64,000 nucleotides of DNA from Pedobacter riviphilus (GCF_014692875.1 NZ_CP061171.1:2418001-2482000); one strand, 5' to 3'; counted from the stretch's first letter, positions 19,164 through 29,144 are shown. Notes: generated by a model from the letters alone, not told the origin. Numbers and translations are program-made.

Positions 19164-20237
19164 ATGAACCTATCTTTCCCGATCCTCAAAGAATATACTT
19201 ACCTCAACACTGCCAATTCTGGTATTTTATCGACTAATCTGGCTGAATGGCGAACGCAACATGACGAAGCATTTACTGCAGGTGGAAGCATTTTCAGAAT
19301 GGAAAACCTGCCCATCATTACCGATCTCAGGAACAATATAACGACACTTTTTGGCTCAAAGCCAGAAAACACGTATCTCGTTCAGAATTTTTCGGTGGGC
19401 TTTAATATTTTATTGAGTGGACTGGATAAAAGTCATCGTTTTTTGCTTTTAGAAGAAGAATACCCATCGGTAAGTTACCCGGTAATCAGTACGGGGTTCG
19501 ATTATCATAGCATCACAATCGATGAAAAACTGGAAGAGAATATCATTAATGCCATTGAGAAATTTAAACCTACCGTGCTGGCATTTAGCATGGTGCAATA
19601 CATTAGTGGCTTCAGAATGGACGATGATTTTATCCAGAAGCTAAAAACAACCTACCCTAATCTGTTATTGGTTGGTGATGGTACTCAGTTTTTGGGTACT
19701 ACAACCTTTAATTTTGAAAAATCGGGTTTAGATGCATTAATTGGCAGTGGATACAAATGGCTTTTGGCCGGATATGGAAACGGCTACGCCTTTCTTTCTG
19801 ATCAGATGAAAGATGCGATATACGCAAAAAACAAATTGGCTGAACTGCCTACAGCGCCTTTTTTAAAAGGAAAAGATCATTTATCGATGTGTTTCGAACC
19901 AGGACATCTGGATACCTTAAACTTCGGCACATTAAATGAAAGTTTAAATTATCTTGCTTCGTTCGGCTTCGATCGGATTGAAAAAATCACGCAAAGGCTC
20001 AGTAATCAAGCAAGATTGGAGTTAAATACAAGAGGGTTAGTACCCGATTGGATACTTGACAGAAAGTATCAATCAACGATTATGAGTATGCCCTTGGACC
20101 AAAATACAGTAGATAAACTTGCCGCCGCCAAAATACTTTGTTCACCACGGGGAACTGGCACAAGGATTTCTTTTCATTATTACAATACAGAAGAAGACTT
20201 AAATTATTTATTACAGGTTTTGGATAACCACAGGTAA
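19164..20237 (+). CDS. Class V aminotransferase (PLP-dependent)
   Basis: 357 residues from ATG 19164; an in-frame TTG six bases upstream is less likely. It is a fold-type I PLP enzyme of the class V / cysteine desulfurase-like group: the N-terminal LKEYTYLNTANSG, the cofactor-binding segment VGDGTQFLG, and the Schiff-base lysine K198 in GSGYKWLLAGYGNG. Exact substrate is unknown; no desulfurase active-site cysteine motif is obvious. It starts 44 bp after ackA on the same strand and may read through from pta-ackA. Confidence 0.85.
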   Translation: MNLSFPILKEYTYLNTANSGILSTNLAEWRTQHDEAFTAGGSIFRMENLPIITDLRNNITTLFGSKPENTYLVQNFSVGFNILLSGLDKSHRFLLLEEEYPSVSYPVISTGFDYHSITIDEKLEENIINAIEKFKPTVLAFSMVQYISGFRMDDDFIQKLKTTYPNLLLVGDGTQFLGTTTFNFEKSGLDALIGSGYKWLLAGYGNGYAFLSDQMKDAIYAKNKLAELPTAPFLKGKDHLSMCFEPGHLDTLNFGTLNESLNYLASFGFDRIEKITQRLSNQARLELNTRGLVPDWILDRKYQSTIMSMPLDQNTVDKLAAAKILCSPRGTGTRISFHYYNTEEDLNYLLQVLDNHR

Positions 20238-20372
20238 TCTATTTTGGAGGTGATGCAAGCATGAAGGGATTGATTTAACTCAACAATTAAAAAAGTTACA
20301 AACTATATCTAAAAAGCAACGTTAGATAGTTATAGCCATTTAATTGATAAGCATAAATCAGCCCAATATAGT

Positions 20373-20507
20373 ATGTATACCCAAGCCACAGAAAACACAA
20401 ACCTAACGGTTTATATCCAGGATGATATTTCGATAGAAGATAAAAGAGAAATTTTATTGAATGGTTTATTAGATGACCTGAATAACGAAACCGAATCTTT
20501 TAATTAG
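20373..20507 (+). CDS. Possible 44-residue small acidic protein
   Basis: Short ATG-started frame beginning MYTQATENTNLTVYIQDD, followed by an acidic helical end that finishes NETESFN. It has no match I recognise. The residue mix looks protein-like (acidic amphipathic helix) rather than random, but length and lack of context keep this tentative. Confidence 0.3.
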   Translation: MYTQATENTNLTVYIQDDISIEDKREILLNGLLDDLNNETESFN

Positions 20508-21213
20508 AAGGCCAATTAATAAAGCATCTAATTTTTGCTTCTTTACCATATAGGAGGCATTTAAAGGGGCATAAGTATAGATTTCGTCTTTCTTCCTGAA
20601 TTCATTTCAGAGTCTTTATAAGCTGCTGACCACGGAATAGCCAGCAGCTAAATATTTCAAGCGTTTTGTAAGTTAATCTCTATACCGCTTCTATACCTTA
20701 ATACCGCCACGGTTATAGACCACAATAATCCTAAGGTAAGGTGTTCTTTACCTTTTGTTTAGCTCATGTTAACCTGCCCATCAAAAGCGATGCAAATCTT
20801 TGACAGCGCTGACCTTCAACAAGTCTTTAGCTCAACTGAAGTAAATCTGAAACTGTAGGCAAGTAGGTACACAGCAGGGTGCAGCCAAGCCTGGGCGGAA
20901 GCTGGCCTAAACGTGGGGTAAATGTGGGGTACAAGTGGGATTTGGAGTTTTTTTTTTTGGGGGGGGATTTTTAGTCAGATTGACTAAATTGGATGATCAT
21001 CCTTTTGTTTAACTAATGTACTAAAATTATGGCTGTCCAGAGTGAAATAATCAAAATTAACGGGAACCGGGCGATCTTTTCTCACACATTCTACCTGTAA
21101 AAAACGTATTCATTACCAAAAAAAACGTCCTCAACCAAATTTTTGCACACTAAATAATCCAACTCAGGTTAGTAAAACAAGTTCAGCATGACGATTACGA
21201 TTTAATCGCAAAA

Positions 21214-21247
21214 GAAAAGGGCAAACAAATTAATGCTTACCCTTTTC
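21214..21247 (-). terminator. Hairpin terminator of the oxoprolinase/peptidase operon
   Basis: Arms 21214-21227 and 21234-21247 pair over 14 bp with two G-U wobbles and a 6-base loop. Read on the minus strand, the stem ends GCCCTTTTC and is followed by TTTTG. It lies about 80 bp beyond the stop codon of the M1 aminopeptidase. Confidence 0.65.
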
Positions 21248-21326
21248 AAATCTAAATTAACGCTCTCGCGACAAAAGTATAAATTCTTCCTAAACCTGTA
21301 TGTAACAAATTCATTTATTTTAAAGT

Positions 21327-23888
21327 TTAATGTACAATAATCTGTGCCCGGCGAAGATTATCGGTAGTCTGCAAAATTTTATCTTTTAACTTAGGATTGT
21401 AAGCAGGATGTGATTTTAAGAAATCCTGTACAACTGCATTTGCTTCTTTGTTGTTATAACTCGAGAAAATAGCAGCTAGCCAAGATTGCGGAAAAAATAT
21501 ATCTCCGGTTTTCTGTATTTCTTCCAACAAATCCAAGCTTTCTTTCAGATAATGGATAGAACTTGTTTGCCTGATAGGGTGATGCAAATAAAACAAAGCC
21601 GTAGTTACCCAGGCCTCTTTCTGGCGGTTTTTCCTGTCTTTTAAACCGTTATAAAAATTATCTCTTTCCTTAACATCTAAAGATAATGCAGGCATTAAAT
21701 AAATCAACCGGTTTTTACGGTCTTCATTTTTGGTGCGATCTAACTGATCTTTTAAGATTGTGTTTGTAGTGTCTGTTTTAAGTGCCAGCGTTAGGGCAAG
21801 CGCACTATAATCATCTTCTAACAATTTAATTCCATTTGGTGCAGTTTGCTTAAGCCAGATATCATACATACGTTTCCCGGCACCAGCACTCAGATACACA
21901 TTTTGATAAGCATTGAACAAAATCTTCTTGTTATTTTGCGCTTGCTGTTGCTCCATTGCATTCCATATTGTTTTCTCCATACGTTCATTCATGGCATTCC
22001 GTACTTCTGCGGTAAGAAAAGTCCAATAAATATTAGTCAGGTAGCCCGTAATCAGCCTAAGGTTCATCTCGTTTTTCTCAACAACTAATCCCTGTAAAAA
22101 TATGTCTAAAAGTTCTTTAGGCTTATTGCTTTTACCCGAAAGCATATTTTCATAAGCATTGATATAAGCCGATGCCCGTTCTAACGGATCAGCAATATGA
22201 TAAAGATTTGCCATCGCCTCTTTATCAATCGGGAAAAGACCATATCCGGCACCGTTTGCATTAAATAGAACATACTGTGGTTTTGGAAAACCTTTTGCCG
22301 CTATTAAATCGGTTTTAGCGGTCTTAGCATTTACCACCAAAATCTTACTATAGTTAGGGTAAACAAGCTTAACCGTAAAAGATTGCGGCCAAACCCGTGT
22401 TTCTCCCATCTCACTATTTTGGTTTAGGCTTAAATCGCTTATTTTATCTCCATTGTATTTAACATGGTAACTATAAACTGGTCTTCCTGGCTCATTTACC
22501 CAAACTTTATTCCAATTCAGGAGATCACTTTTACTGTATTTACTTAAAATGACGATCAGATCATTCCATGTTGCATTGCTATAACTGTATTTTTTCAGAT
22601 ACTCCCTTATTCCTTGTTGAAAATTCTGTTTGCCCATCAATAATTCCAGTTGACGCATCATAATTGGCGCTTTATGGTAAATTATATTTCCATACATCGA
22701 TCCGGCTTCCTGTAAGTTATCCAATTGCTGACGAATGGGATTAGCGCCCAATGTTCTGTCTACTCCATAGGCGGCCGGATAATGATCTTGTAAAAACTTA
22801 AGATCAAAAGTGTTTTTGCCCATTAATTTTTCGGTTACCTTATCAGCCATAAAATTGGCAAAAACCTCTTTCATCCAAACATCATTAAACCACTTCATGG
22901 TTACCAGATCGCCAAACCACATATGCGCCGTTTCGTGCGAAATTAAATTTGAACGTGAAATGAATTGATCTTTAGTTGCACCCTGATCTAAAAACAATGC
23001 TGATGCTTTATATTGCACCTCACCAGGGTGTTCCATACCGCCAAACTGAAAATCTGGAATACTGACAAAGCCTATTTTCTGAAAAGGATATTTTATCCCT
23101 GTCCACTCTTCCAAAAAATCGATGGCATCGCGATGTGCTATAAAAACAGAATCTACACTGAGCTTAATTTTAGCCGAATCGGTTTCCCGGTGCAGAAATT
23201 CCATTTTGTTATTTTTCATTTCCCGATTGATCAGGGTGTATTTTCCTGCGGTAAAAGAGAATAAATAGGTGGGTAATTTATCCGAACGATTAAAATGATA
23301 GGTGATGGAATTACCTTGTGCCAGGGAATCTTTTTTAACCGCATTAGCCATTACCTTCCAATGAGTTGGAACAGTTAATGAAAGTAAAAAGTTAGCCTTT
23401 AAATCGGGCTGATCAAAGCAGGGAAATACCGTTCTGGCATGATCAGGAACAAAAAGGGCATATAAAAAATCTTTATTTCTGTTTAGCGATTCGTTACCGG
23501 CGATAAATTCGATTTCGATACGATTATTCCCCACCTTTAAATAATCTTGCTTTACTAAGATATGTTCCGCTTTAAAATCGATAGGTATAACTTTTCCATT
23601 AACCGATATCCGTTTTAAATGATCGGCATTTTGCTTAAAGTCTACCTGCAGGTAAATTAAATTATTGAGCTTAAAATCAATACTTTCAGTTGATTGAATT
23701 AATGCTGTCTGCTCTGCTGGAATGGTAAAATGGAGCTGATATTGAATATTACTTATGGCTGCACTTCTGGAACTTGCCAGCTCAAGAGAAACTCCAGGCT
23801 CAATGGCTACTGGATTTTTACCCTGCTGCGCAAAACAGGTTGCACTCAGTAGTTGCAAAAAGCAAAAGTATTTGGTAATTGTATTCAT
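21327..23888 (-). CDS. M1-family zinc aminopeptidase, exported
   Basis: Removes N-terminal residues from peptides. 853 residues from ATG 23888, chosen because it begins a signal peptide (MNTITKYFCFLQLLSATCFA) and lies 11 bp after the NRAMP gene; the longer open frame would overlap that gene. The zinc site is H318-E-x2-H322 with E341 (HETAHMWFGD ... WMKEVF). The exopeptidase motif reads GGMEHPG where most M1 enzymes have GxMEN. Being last in an operon with pxpBCA, it may release or process pyroglutamate- or glutamine-rich peptides outside the cytoplasm; this role is inferred. Confidence 0.92.
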   Translation of the reverse strand: MNTITKYFCFLQLLSATCFAQQGKNPVAIEPGVSLELASSRSAAISNIQYQLHFTIPAEQTALIQSTESIDFKLNNLIYLQVDFKQNADHLKRISVNGKVIPIDFKAEHILVKQDYLKVGNNRIEIEFIAGNESLNRNKDFLYALFVPDHARTVFPCFDQPDLKANFLLSLTVPTHWKVMANAVKKDSLAQGNSITYHFNRSDKLPTYLFSFTAGKYTLINREMKNNKMEFLHRETDSAKIKLSVDSVFIAHRDAIDFLEEWTGIKYPFQKIGFVSIPDFQFGGMEHPGEVQYKASALFLDQGATKDQFISRSNLISHETAHMWFGDLVTMKWFNDVWMKEVFANFMADKVTEKLMGKNTFDLKFLQDHYPAAYGVDRTLGANPIRQQLDNLQEAGSMYGNIIYHKAPIMMRQLELLMGKQNFQQGIREYLKKYSYSNATWNDLIVILSKYSKSDLLNWNKVWVNEPGRPVYSYHVKYNGDKISDLSLNQNSEMGETRVWPQSFTVKLVYPNYSKILVVNAKTAKTDLIAAKGFPKPQYVLFNANGAGYGLFPIDKEAMANLYHIADPLERASAYINAYENMLSGKSNKPKELLDIFLQGLVVEKNEMNLRLITGYLTNIYWTFLTAEVRNAMNERMEKTIWNAMEQQQAQNNKKILFNAYQNVYLSAGAGKRMYDIWLKQTAPNGIKLLEDDYSALALTLALKTDTTNTILKDQLDRTKNEDRKNRLIYLMPALSLDVKERDNFYNGLKDRKNRQKEAWVTTALFYLHHPIRQTSSIHYLKESLDLLEEIQKTGDIFFPQSWLAAIFSSYNNKEANAVVQDFLKSHPAYNPKLKDKILQTTDNLRRAQIIVH

Positions 23889-23899
23889 TTTATAAAAAT

Positions 23900-25084
23900 T
23901 TAATCCCCGTTTATCATTTGTATAATAGTACCATAACTCATCCAAACCATGGTTAATACTACAGCTAAGCCTGTTAAGGTTAACCAAAACGGTTGTTTAT
24001 AATTTGCGATAATTTTGGTTTTATAGGCAGCAATAAGCATAATACCTAGTGCAATAGGTAAAATAAAACCATTTATGGCGCCTACGGTAAGCAGTATTTT
24101 AACAGGTTTACCGATAAGGATAAAAATAATACAGGAAATAGCTATAAAAGCAATAGTAATCTCTCTGTTAAACTTTAATATGAGTGGATGAAAGCTTTTG
24201 ATAAAAGAGATGGAAGTATATGCCGAGCCCACAACCGAAGAAATCCCTGCAGCCCATATCACTACACCGAAAATCTTATACCCTATTTCGCCGCTGGCCA
24301 ATTTAAAAACCGAAGCTGCCGGATTGGATGGATCTAAAGTAAAACCTTTACTTACTACCCCCAAAGCAGCAATAAACAACAATAAGCGCATAATAGATGC
24401 AAGTCCGATGGCGCTTAATGCACCTTTATTTACGGCGCCCAAATTCTGGATTCCGGTTTGCCTGGCATCCAATAAGCGATGAGCGCCTGAAAAAGTAATA
24501 TAACCACCAACTGTTCCACCAACTATGGTTAATACTGCCGTAAAACTAAACTGCGTGGGGTTTACAGCCCTTATTGCGGCTTCTGCCAATGGCGGCGAGC
24601 TGGTGTAAGCTATAATTAAGGCGAGTACAATTTTAATCAGCCCCATGGTTTTAGCAAAAACATCCATTGCTTTGCCAGCTTCTTTGTAAATAAAGATCCC
24701 TATTGCCATAATAGCGCTTATTACAGCACCCTGCCCTACACTAATGCCGAATAATACATTAAGTCCTAAGCCAGCGCCAGCAATATTACCAATATTAAAA
24801 GCCAGGCCACCTAAAAAAACCAGAAAAGAAATAAAATAGCCCAGCCCAGGAAATACCTTATTGGCTATATCTTGAGCAGGTTTATCAGCAACTGCAATAA
24901 TCCGCCAGATGTTTAACTGGGCAATGGCATCTAATATGATGGATAGTAATATTACAAACGCAAAACTTGCACCCAACTGTTGGGTAAAAACAGCAGTTTG
25001 TGTTAAAAATCCAGGACCAATGGCCGATGAAGCCATTAAAAAAGCTGCACCTAAGAGTATACTCCAATTGTATTTTGGCTTCAT
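23900..25084 (-). CDS. NRAMP-family transporter of the 5-oxoprolinase operon
   Basis: 394 residues with about 11 membrane helices. The first helix motif MASSAIGPGFLTQTAVFTQQ resembles the unwound DPGN helix of NRAMP metal transporters, but the metal-binding Asp-Pro-Gly is changed to Gly-Pro-Gly. This suggests a substrate other than divalent metals. Genes of this branch (Bacillus YcsG) sit beside pxpA/B/C. Its ATG overlaps the pxpA stop in an ATGA. Uptake of 5-oxoproline or a related compound is a reasonable inference, not proven by the sequence. Confidence 0.85.
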   Translation of the reverse strand: MKPKYNWSILLGAAFLMASSAIGPGFLTQTAVFTQQLGASFAFVILLSIILDAIAQLNIWRIIAVADKPAQDIANKVFPGLGYFISFLVFLGGLAFNIGNIAGAGLGLNVLFGISVGQGAVISAIMAIGIFIYKEAGKAMDVFAKTMGLIKIVLALIIAYTSSPPLAEAAIRAVNPTQFSFTAVLTIVGGTVGGYITFSGAHRLLDARQTGIQNLGAVNKGALSAIGLASIMRLLLFIAALGVVSKGFTLDPSNPAASVFKLASGEIGYKIFGVVIWAAGISSVVGSAYTSISFIKSFHPLILKFNREITIAFIAISCIIFILIGKPVKILLTVGAINGFILPIALGIMLIAAYKTKIIANYKQPFWLTLTGLAVVLTMVWMSYGTIIQMINGD

Positions 25085-25842
25085 ATTGCTGGAGCTTTAA
25101 TTATGATACCTTCTTTTTGTAAGCGTTCGGCTATTAATTTAGCAAAGGCAGCAGCGTGTTCACCATCACCATGCAAGCAAACCGTTTCGGCTTTAACCCT
25201 AATGCGATTTCCGTTGATGCTATTTACTTCCTGGTTTAAAGCAAACCCCAATACCTGATTGATAGCATCTTCCTCATTGGTAATTAATGCATTGTCTTCC
25301 GATCGTGGAGTAAGCAAACCATCATCCTGATAACTACGATCGGCAAAAACTTCAGATGCGGTTGCAATCCCCTGTTTTATAGCTTCATCAATCATTTTAC
25401 TTCCTGCTAAAGCATATAAGATTAAACCCGGATCGAAATCGGAAACGGCCTGCACAATGGCTTTTGCCAAAGTGGTATCTTTTGCAGCCATATTATATAA
25501 TGCACCGTGTGCTTTAACATGATGCAATTTACCACCCGCAGCTTTTACAAAACCGCTTAATGCACCAATTTGGTATAAAGTAAGCTGATAGGCCTCACTT
25601 GGGCTAATTTTCATTTCTCTACGGCCAAAACCCTGCAAATCGGGCAAACCAGGGTGCGCTCCTATGGCCACTCCTTTTTTTAATGCTAAGTTTACGGTTT
25701 GTTGCATTACTGCCGGATCGCCGGCATGGAAACCACAGGCAATATTTGCCGATGAAATATAATCCATCAGTTTTTCATCATTGGGCATGGCATAGTTTCC
25801 AAATGCTTCTCCCATATCACAATTAAGATCGATCATCTTCAT
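25081..25842 (-). CDS. pxpA: 5-oxoprolinase subunit A
   Basis: LamB/YcsF family, 253 residues. With PxpB and PxpC it hydrolyses 5-oxoproline to glutamate using ATP. Signatures are the start MIDLNCDMGEAFG, ANIACGFHAGDP (about 33-44), KGVAIGAHPGLPDLQGFGRR, HVKAHGALYN, and the end VCLHGDGEHA. It overlaps the NRAMP gene by ATGA and, once the pxpC frame is restored, also overlaps pxpC by ATGA. Confidence 0.96.
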   Translation of the reverse strand: MKMIDLNCDMGEAFGNYAMPNDEKLMDYISSANIACGFHAGDPAVMQQTVNLALKKGVAIGAHPGLPDLQGFGRREMKISPSEAYQLTLYQIGALSGFVKAAGGKLHHVKAHGALYNMAAKDTTLAKAIVQAVSDFDPGLILYALAGSKMIDEAIKQGIATASEVFADRSYQDDGLLTPRSEDNALITNEEDAINQVLGFALNQEVNSINGNRIRVKAETVCLHGDGEHAAAFAKLIAERLQKEGIIIKAPAI

Positions 25843-26842
25843 GCATTAATATATTTAAGGCTTATTGCCATAGTAATCAATGATAAATCGTGTTCACGTT
25901 CGAGATAAAGTTCTTCGGCCTCATCTCCCGAAATTTCAGAAAAATGAATTGCATCACCGGGTTTAAGCTGGGCACATAAAGGTAAATCGACTGCTGCAAC
26001 GTGAGCAATACGTGGGTAACCCCTGTTGTTTGACAGTCGGCCATGAGTATAACCAAATCCCCACTCCCAGTTACCTGGATAATCCCAGGCGTTACTGCGG
26101 TGCTGAGCAATTCCTTTTTAACTTTCCTTACCAGTGGCTTTCCGGATAAATGATAGCCCATGCGATTACTCCTTCTATCTATAATGTAGGTACTGGTTAA
26201 AAACGAAATAATGGATGTTGCATCGAACCAACTGATTTCATTAGCAAGTACAATTCTAATGCTCTGTCTTTTTTCTGGCAGTAAACTTTCTCTCGAAATG
26301 CGCCAATTTGGATAGGTTAACGATCGTTCGATCAATTGACCCAATATTCTATTTGATACTTCGCTAAGTAAGGTACCGCCAACCAAAACATCTGCTTTTT
26401 GTAATGCTCTCCCTTTAAAGCCACCAAAAGCAGCGGTAAGATAAGTGCTTTTACTTTCCATTATGTCAGGCACATCCCACCCACCGGCAATAGCCAAATA
26501 GGTACGCACCCCAGTAGGATTATTAATCAACTTTATAACGGAACCTGTCCGAAAAAACAGTGGCTTTTCTGCAGGCATTAATTCATTATTGTAAACTAAA
26601 AATGCACCATCGCCAGAATAAGAAATTAAAATGGGTGTTTCAGCTTTAAATGAAGCATCTGCATAGGTAAACTCAATGGTAGCATTGCTATCATCGTTAC
26701 CGACTGCCTTATTGGCTAACCGGTGAGCCAATTCATCCATGGCGCCCGAAACAGGTACAGCCTGCGAAAGATAGCGGTATCGCCCCATATCTTGGACGGT
26801 GCTTAACAAGCCTGGTTTAATGATGCTGATTTTCATACTCAT
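25839..26842 (-). CDS. pxpC: 5-oxoprolinase subunit C, frame interrupted near the 3' end
   Basis: KipA/carboxyltransferase-like subunit. As read, the frame runs 321 residues and ends at 25877 with an off-family tail after ILMADCQTTG. Adding one base to the C4 run at 26020-26023 (G run on the coding strand) continues instead as GYPRIAHVAAVDLPLCAQL, then KPGDAIHF, to a TGA at 25839. That gives 334 residues and an ATGA overlap with pxpA, like the other junctions in this operon. N-terminal motifs are intact: IIKPGLLSTVQDMGR and AVPVSGAMDELAHRLAN. Most likely a sequencing indel. Confidence 0.92.
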
Positions 26843-27579
26843 ATTTCGGCATAAGCATTAAACCCGTTTATATCGATGGCTTTAAAAGTAACCGTATCAC
26901 CTCCCTTTAAAAGTGATGGCTGTAAACGGTTTACATCAAACATTTTTAATGGTGTTCTGCCAATAATCTGCCATCCGCCAGGTGTTTCCATAGGGTAAAT
27001 ACCAGTTTGGTTGCCTGCAATGCCTACAGATCCGGCAGGTATTTTAGCATCAGGAACCTCTTTTCTAGGAGTCGATAATCTGGCATCCATTCCGCCCATA
27101 TAGGCGAAACCTGGCACAAATCCGATCATGAAGACAATATATTCCCCGGCCGTATGAATGTCGATTACCTCCGCTTCGGTAAGGTTATTAGTGCGGGCTA
27201 CTGTTAAAAGATCCCGACCAAAATCGCCCCCATAACATACTGGAATAATCAGTTTATTAGCTATTAGCTTCGATTTTTCTCTTTTTGTTCGTGCAATTTT
27301 ATTTAAATGTGCAGATACTTTTTCCAAACAAACTTCACCTGGTAGATCGGATAGCATTACACTTAAGGGATCAAAAAAAACAGTTAATGTAGTATAAGCC
27401 GGAACTGTGGTAATTAAACCAGGAAAAGGATTTTGTAGCAGCAATCGATTAAAATCGGTAATCAGTGCCAACAAATCATTATCGATTGCCGTTCCAAATG
27501 TTATTGTAACCGATTTTTCGCTTAACCCGTAAATTTTTATGGAAATATTTGTTCCAAAATATCCTACCTGCTCAGTCAT
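26839..27579 (-). CDS. pxpB: 5-oxoprolinase subunit B
   Basis: KipI-family subunit, 246 residues, first gene of the operon. Signatures are IPVCYGGDFGRDL (about 125-137), FMIGFVPGFAYMGGMD, and PRKEVPDAKIPAGSVGIAG followed by QTGIYPMETPGGWQIIGRTP. The ATGA overlap with pxpC indicates translational coupling. No convincing promoter motif was seen in the 170 bp upstream. Confidence 0.95.
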   Translation of the reverse strand: MTEQVGYFGTNISIKIYGLSEKSVTITFGTAIDNDLLALITDFNRLLLQNPFPGLITTVPAYTTLTVFFDPLSVMLSDLPGEVCLEKVSAHLNKIARTKREKSKLIANKLIIPVCYGGDFGRDLLTVARTNNLTEAEVIDIHTAGEYIVFMIGFVPGFAYMGGMDARLSTPRKEVPDAKIPAGSVGIAGNQTGIYPMETPGGWQIIGRTPLKMFDVNRLQPSLLKGGDTVTFKAIDINGFNAYAEI

Positions 27580-27749
27580 ACAAAAACAGTAAGATTTAAT
27601 AAAAAATGATCTTCATAAAACGGGCTTAACAACTAAACTGCAGCTATAAAAATGGCTATATATTATCACAATCGCAAAGATTTCGATAACAGGTCATATA
27701 ATGCTGTTTTTATCAGCAACAAATTACTAAATTACTGATTAATATCAAT

Positions 27750-29033
27750 CTAATTTTTTGTCGTTTCCAGGCCTTTTATCAATTGCAATAACTCATCCTG
27801 CTCGTCGGCTTCTAATTCGATTATGCTATTGAACATTTCAACAATTTCATCAAGCAGATTAGCACGTATTAAAAGATCGACCAGACGTACAAAGGTTTTC
27901 TTCTGATCGGTGTTTAAACTGCTAAACAATTTAGGTTCTACTTCATATAATGCCTTAATTAAATCAACCAACGCTGGTTTCCTTAATTCTTTTTCTCTTT
28001 CGCTAGCATAAACCGGAAATATCTCATCCTGTTCATAAGTTTCAATTAGGCGGTTGGCATATTCTTTTAAAAAAGGCTTACGTTTACTTTTAAGATATTC
28101 TGTTAACGCTTTAATTAGAAAACGGTACTCTGCCGAAGATTTAGCGGCACCAAATATAGCCACCTGTCCCTCATTTTCGAAACTCTTAAAATCGAAGTCA
28201 CGGAAAAAATCACTATCGATATAAACACTATGGAAATAATCGTCGCTCTTTTTATTTAAGGTGGTGTAATCTTTATAAATTTCTTCTCCACCGGCCAAAA
28301 AGTAGTATTTAGATAGTTCTTTGTGCAGGTTTTCTTTCCAATGAACATATTTAATCTTAAATGTAACAGCGGTATCAGGATAAAAAAGACTAAATTCTTC
28401 TATGGTTTTAACATTGCTGCTAAAATCTAAAGCTTCTCCATTTACAATAATCGAGTATTTTTTGTGTTTATTCAATTCAATAAACCAACAGAATTCGTTT
28501 ATCAAAAAAGGACGTACTGTTTCTTCTATGTCTTGTTGACTTATTCTTAAATTAGTAAAAGAAACAGTTGTTCCAGTCTCGCCAGTATTGTTCGGAGCAG
28601 TGGAAAAATCGTAGCTGTAACTGTTTAAGCCACCTGTGTTAATGTGTATTTCGCCATAACGAAACCCTTTTTCTGATTGATAAGTAGTACGCCAAACAGC
28701 ATCATGCGCAAAGGTAAAAAAGGTAAGTCGCCCAACCCCATTACGACCATGCATTTTGGAGGTATGTTTTGGCGCTACAATCTGAATGGATTTTTCAGAT
28801 TCGAAAAAAGGATCGAATTTTTGTTGTAAGCGGTCGAAATTAATTCCATAACCATTATCAGCAATCGTTAACTGTGCTAAAAGACCAAGTGGATTAGCTA
28901 CATAATCTACATGGATTGTATTCGCATTGGCATCAAAACCGTTCCAAATATACTCAGCAATAGCCTGCTTTTCATTATAGTTTTTAAGTACCTTTTGTAT
29001 TCCCTTCGAAGTGATATTAACCTTTACCGACAT
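27750..29033 (-). CDS. GHKL (HSP90/MORC-like) ATP-binding protein, solitary
   Basis: 427 residues from ATG 29033 (MSVKVNITSKGIQKVLKNY); an ATG 30 bp upstream is possible. The N-terminal half has a complete GHKL site: AIAEYIWNGFDANA (N box), ADNGYGI (G1), and HGRNGVGRLTFFTF (G2/lid). The C-terminal half is helical and acidic (LVDLIKALYEVEPKLFSSLN to the end). There is no histidine-kinase phosphoacceptor domain, MutL domain or HSP90 middle domain. GHKL proteins of this simple sort occur in DNA-handling and antiphage systems. No partner gene is adjacent here: neighbours are the 5-oxoprolinase operon and an antiporter. Function unknown. Confidence 0.75.
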   Translation of the reverse strand: MSVKVNITSKGIQKVLKNYNEKQAIAEYIWNGFDANANTIHVDYVANPLGLLAQLTIADNGYGINFDRLQQKFDPFFESEKSIQIVAPKHTSKMHGRNGVGRLTFFTFAHDAVWRTTYQSEKGFRYGEIHINTGGLNSYSYDFSTAPNNTGETGTTVSFTNLRISQQDIEETVRPFLINEFCWFIELNKHKKYSIIVNGEALDFSSNVKTIEEFSLFYPDTAVTFKIKYVHWKENLHKELSKYYFLAGGEEIYKDYTTLNKKSDDYFHSVYIDSDFFRDFDFKSFENEGQVAIFGAAKSSAEYRFLIKALTEYLKSKRKPFLKEYANRLIETYEQDEIFPVYASEREKELRKPALVDLIKALYEVEPKLFSSLNTDQKKTFVRLVDLLIRANLLDEIVEMFNSIIELEADEQDELLQLIKGLETTKN

Positions 29034-29144
29034 ACTTACTAAATTAATTAGCAAATATATCATAATATTTAATCATTTCGGATGTTACTTATAGTGAGTT
29101 ATACACAAAATAAATTAGCCAGTTTTAGTGTGCTAAAAGAGTAT

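Larger units (their letters stand above)
20238..21326. other. Long mostly non-coding region with odd composition
   Basis: About 1.1 kb between the aminotransferase and the M1 peptidase. It contains only one short ORF (20373-20507) and a terminator (21214-21247). The part 20800-20970 is richer in G than its surroundings, has three imperfect 10-11 bp repeats of the type AANGTGGGGTA (20913-20942), and ends in an 11-T run followed directly by 8 G (20948-20966). No ORF, tRNA or recognisable mobile-element protein remnant was found in it. Confidence 0.6.
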
